From positions 14,449-19,896 of the forward strand of contig DBUL01000224.1 of the NCBI GenBank assembly GCA_002307905.1: DNA of 5,448 nt, given 5' to 3'. A program made the position numbers and the translations under genes. Under the pieces are notes generated by a model, which was not told the origin of the DNA, searched no databases, and saw nothing but the letters and a program-made list of their open reading frames with translations. Source of the DNA: Rhizobiaceae bacterium UBA1291. Its GTDB lineage: Bacteria; Pseudomonadota; Alphaproteobacteria; Rhizobiales; Rhizobiaceae. Below, in pieces: positions 5,143 to 5,448 of the stretch; the stretch's first letter is position 1, and each line of letters starts with the position of its first letter.

Positions 5143-5297
5143 TCGGCGTCGGTTGCGGCTTCTTGTACGGCGATTGCCGCCTTCAGCGCGGCGCGCGCTT
5201 GTTCCAGCTCCGCGGCGATCTGGTGGCGCTCGGCGGGGTCGCAGTGGCCCAGTTCGGCGCGCAGCTCCTCGACTTGCATTTCGAGTTCGTACGTCAT
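5130..5297 (-). CDS. Small hypothetical helical protein (55 aa)
   Basis: Reads MTYELEMQVEELRAELG at the start and ends at TGA 5132-5130. The 55 residues are rich in Ala, Glu, Leu and Arg with a heptad-like pattern (about residues 3-45), so a helical hairpin or short coiled coil is likely, with a break at HCDPAER (18-24). No membrane segment or signal peptide. I do not recognise a named family. ATG 5297-5295 has GGAG at 5307-5304, six bases upstream and part of AAGGAG, the best Shine-Dalgarno match at this end of the window; an ATG two codons earlier (5303) abuts that site and is less likely. A terminator-like hairpin overlaps the stop codon, which supports a real gene. It converges on the WGR gene. 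Function unknown; it could be a small regulator or structural protein. Confidence 0.62.
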   Translation of the reverse strand: MTYELEMQVEELRAELGHCDPAERHQIAAELEQARAALKAAIAVQEAATDAEPPQ

Positions 5298-5370
5298 CGT
5301 CATCTCCTTGGATAATGTGAAAGATGACGCCCGGGGTCGTGAGGATCGGGCCGGGTCAAGGATCGCGTAC

Positions 5371-5448
5371 CCCCCCCCCGGGGCGGGGGGAAGGGGGGGC
5401 CCCGGGGGGCCCCCCGGGGGGGGGGGGGGGGGGGGGGGGGGGTGCCCC
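5371..5448. other. C/G homopolymer tail, probable sequence artefact
   Basis: After GATCGCGTAC the sequence becomes almost only runs of C and G, including 27 consecutive G at 5416-5442, with one AA and one T as the only other bases. No known genomic element looks like this. It resembles no-signal G calls of two-colour sequencing or a misassembled contig end. The upstream region of the 55-aa gene beyond about 5370 should therefore not be trusted. Confidence 0.85.

Noticed and set aside
5133..5315. Plus-strand 60-aa frame opposite the small minus-strand gene.
   Set aside because: The minus strand has AAGGAG, a regular helical product and a terminator; the plus frame has none of these.
1..5448. 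Search by eye for tRNA, rRNA, CRISPR arrays, insertion sequences and long direct repeats.
   Set aside because: None seen. No transposase motifs, no terminal inverted repeats with target duplications and no regularly spaced repeats.

Overview
The window looks like part of a conjugative plasmid from the Rhizobiales, most likely Rhizobiaceae (Agrobacterium, Rhizobium or Sinorhizobium type). The base composition is GC-rich, Shine-Dalgarno sites are strong, and the gene order is the classic Dtr block of Ti and rhizobial plasmids: traA facing one way, traC-traD-traG facing the other, and the origin of transfer between them. Genus and plasmid cannot be fixed from the sequence alone.

Layout. Positions 1-1150 (minus strand) hold the N-terminal third of the relaxase-helicase TraA, running off the left edge. 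Positions 1151-1373 are the divergent intergenic region: a MobA/MobQ-type oriT (inverted repeat plus a TTGCGCCCT nick core), two further hairpins, and an AT-rich promoter zone for traC. Positions 1374-3794 (plus strand) are a compact operon of traC, traD and traG whose genes overlap (11 nt, then ATGA). Positions 3973-4410 encode a VOC-fold (glyoxalase-like) protein. Positions 4411-4777 show no convincing gene but hold a cluster of hairpins and a perfect 14-bp palindrome. Positions 4778-5047 encode a stand-alone WGR-domain protein. A convergent 55-aa helical ORF lies on the minus strand at 5130-5297 with a probable intrinsic terminator; strong hairpins fill the gap between the two convergent genes. 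Positions 5371-5448 are almost pure C and G runs and look like sequencing or assembly artefact at a contig end.

How the parts work together. TraA should nick the oriT and stay on the 5' end. TraC and TraD are small accessory proteins of the transfer-initiation set. TraG, the VirD4-type coupling ATPase, should pass the TraA-DNA complex to a mating-pair-formation system that is not in this window. If the nick lies on the plus strand as in RSF1010-type origins, traCDG and then the VOC and WGR genes would enter the recipient first, and traA last.

Novelty. The transfer genes belong to a well-known system. The least explained parts are the possible operators in the oriT/traC region (no canonical TraR tra box is visible), the hairpin-rich 4411-4777 segment, the orphan WGR protein with a palindrome before its start, and the 55-aa orphan. 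No clearly new system is demonstrated here.
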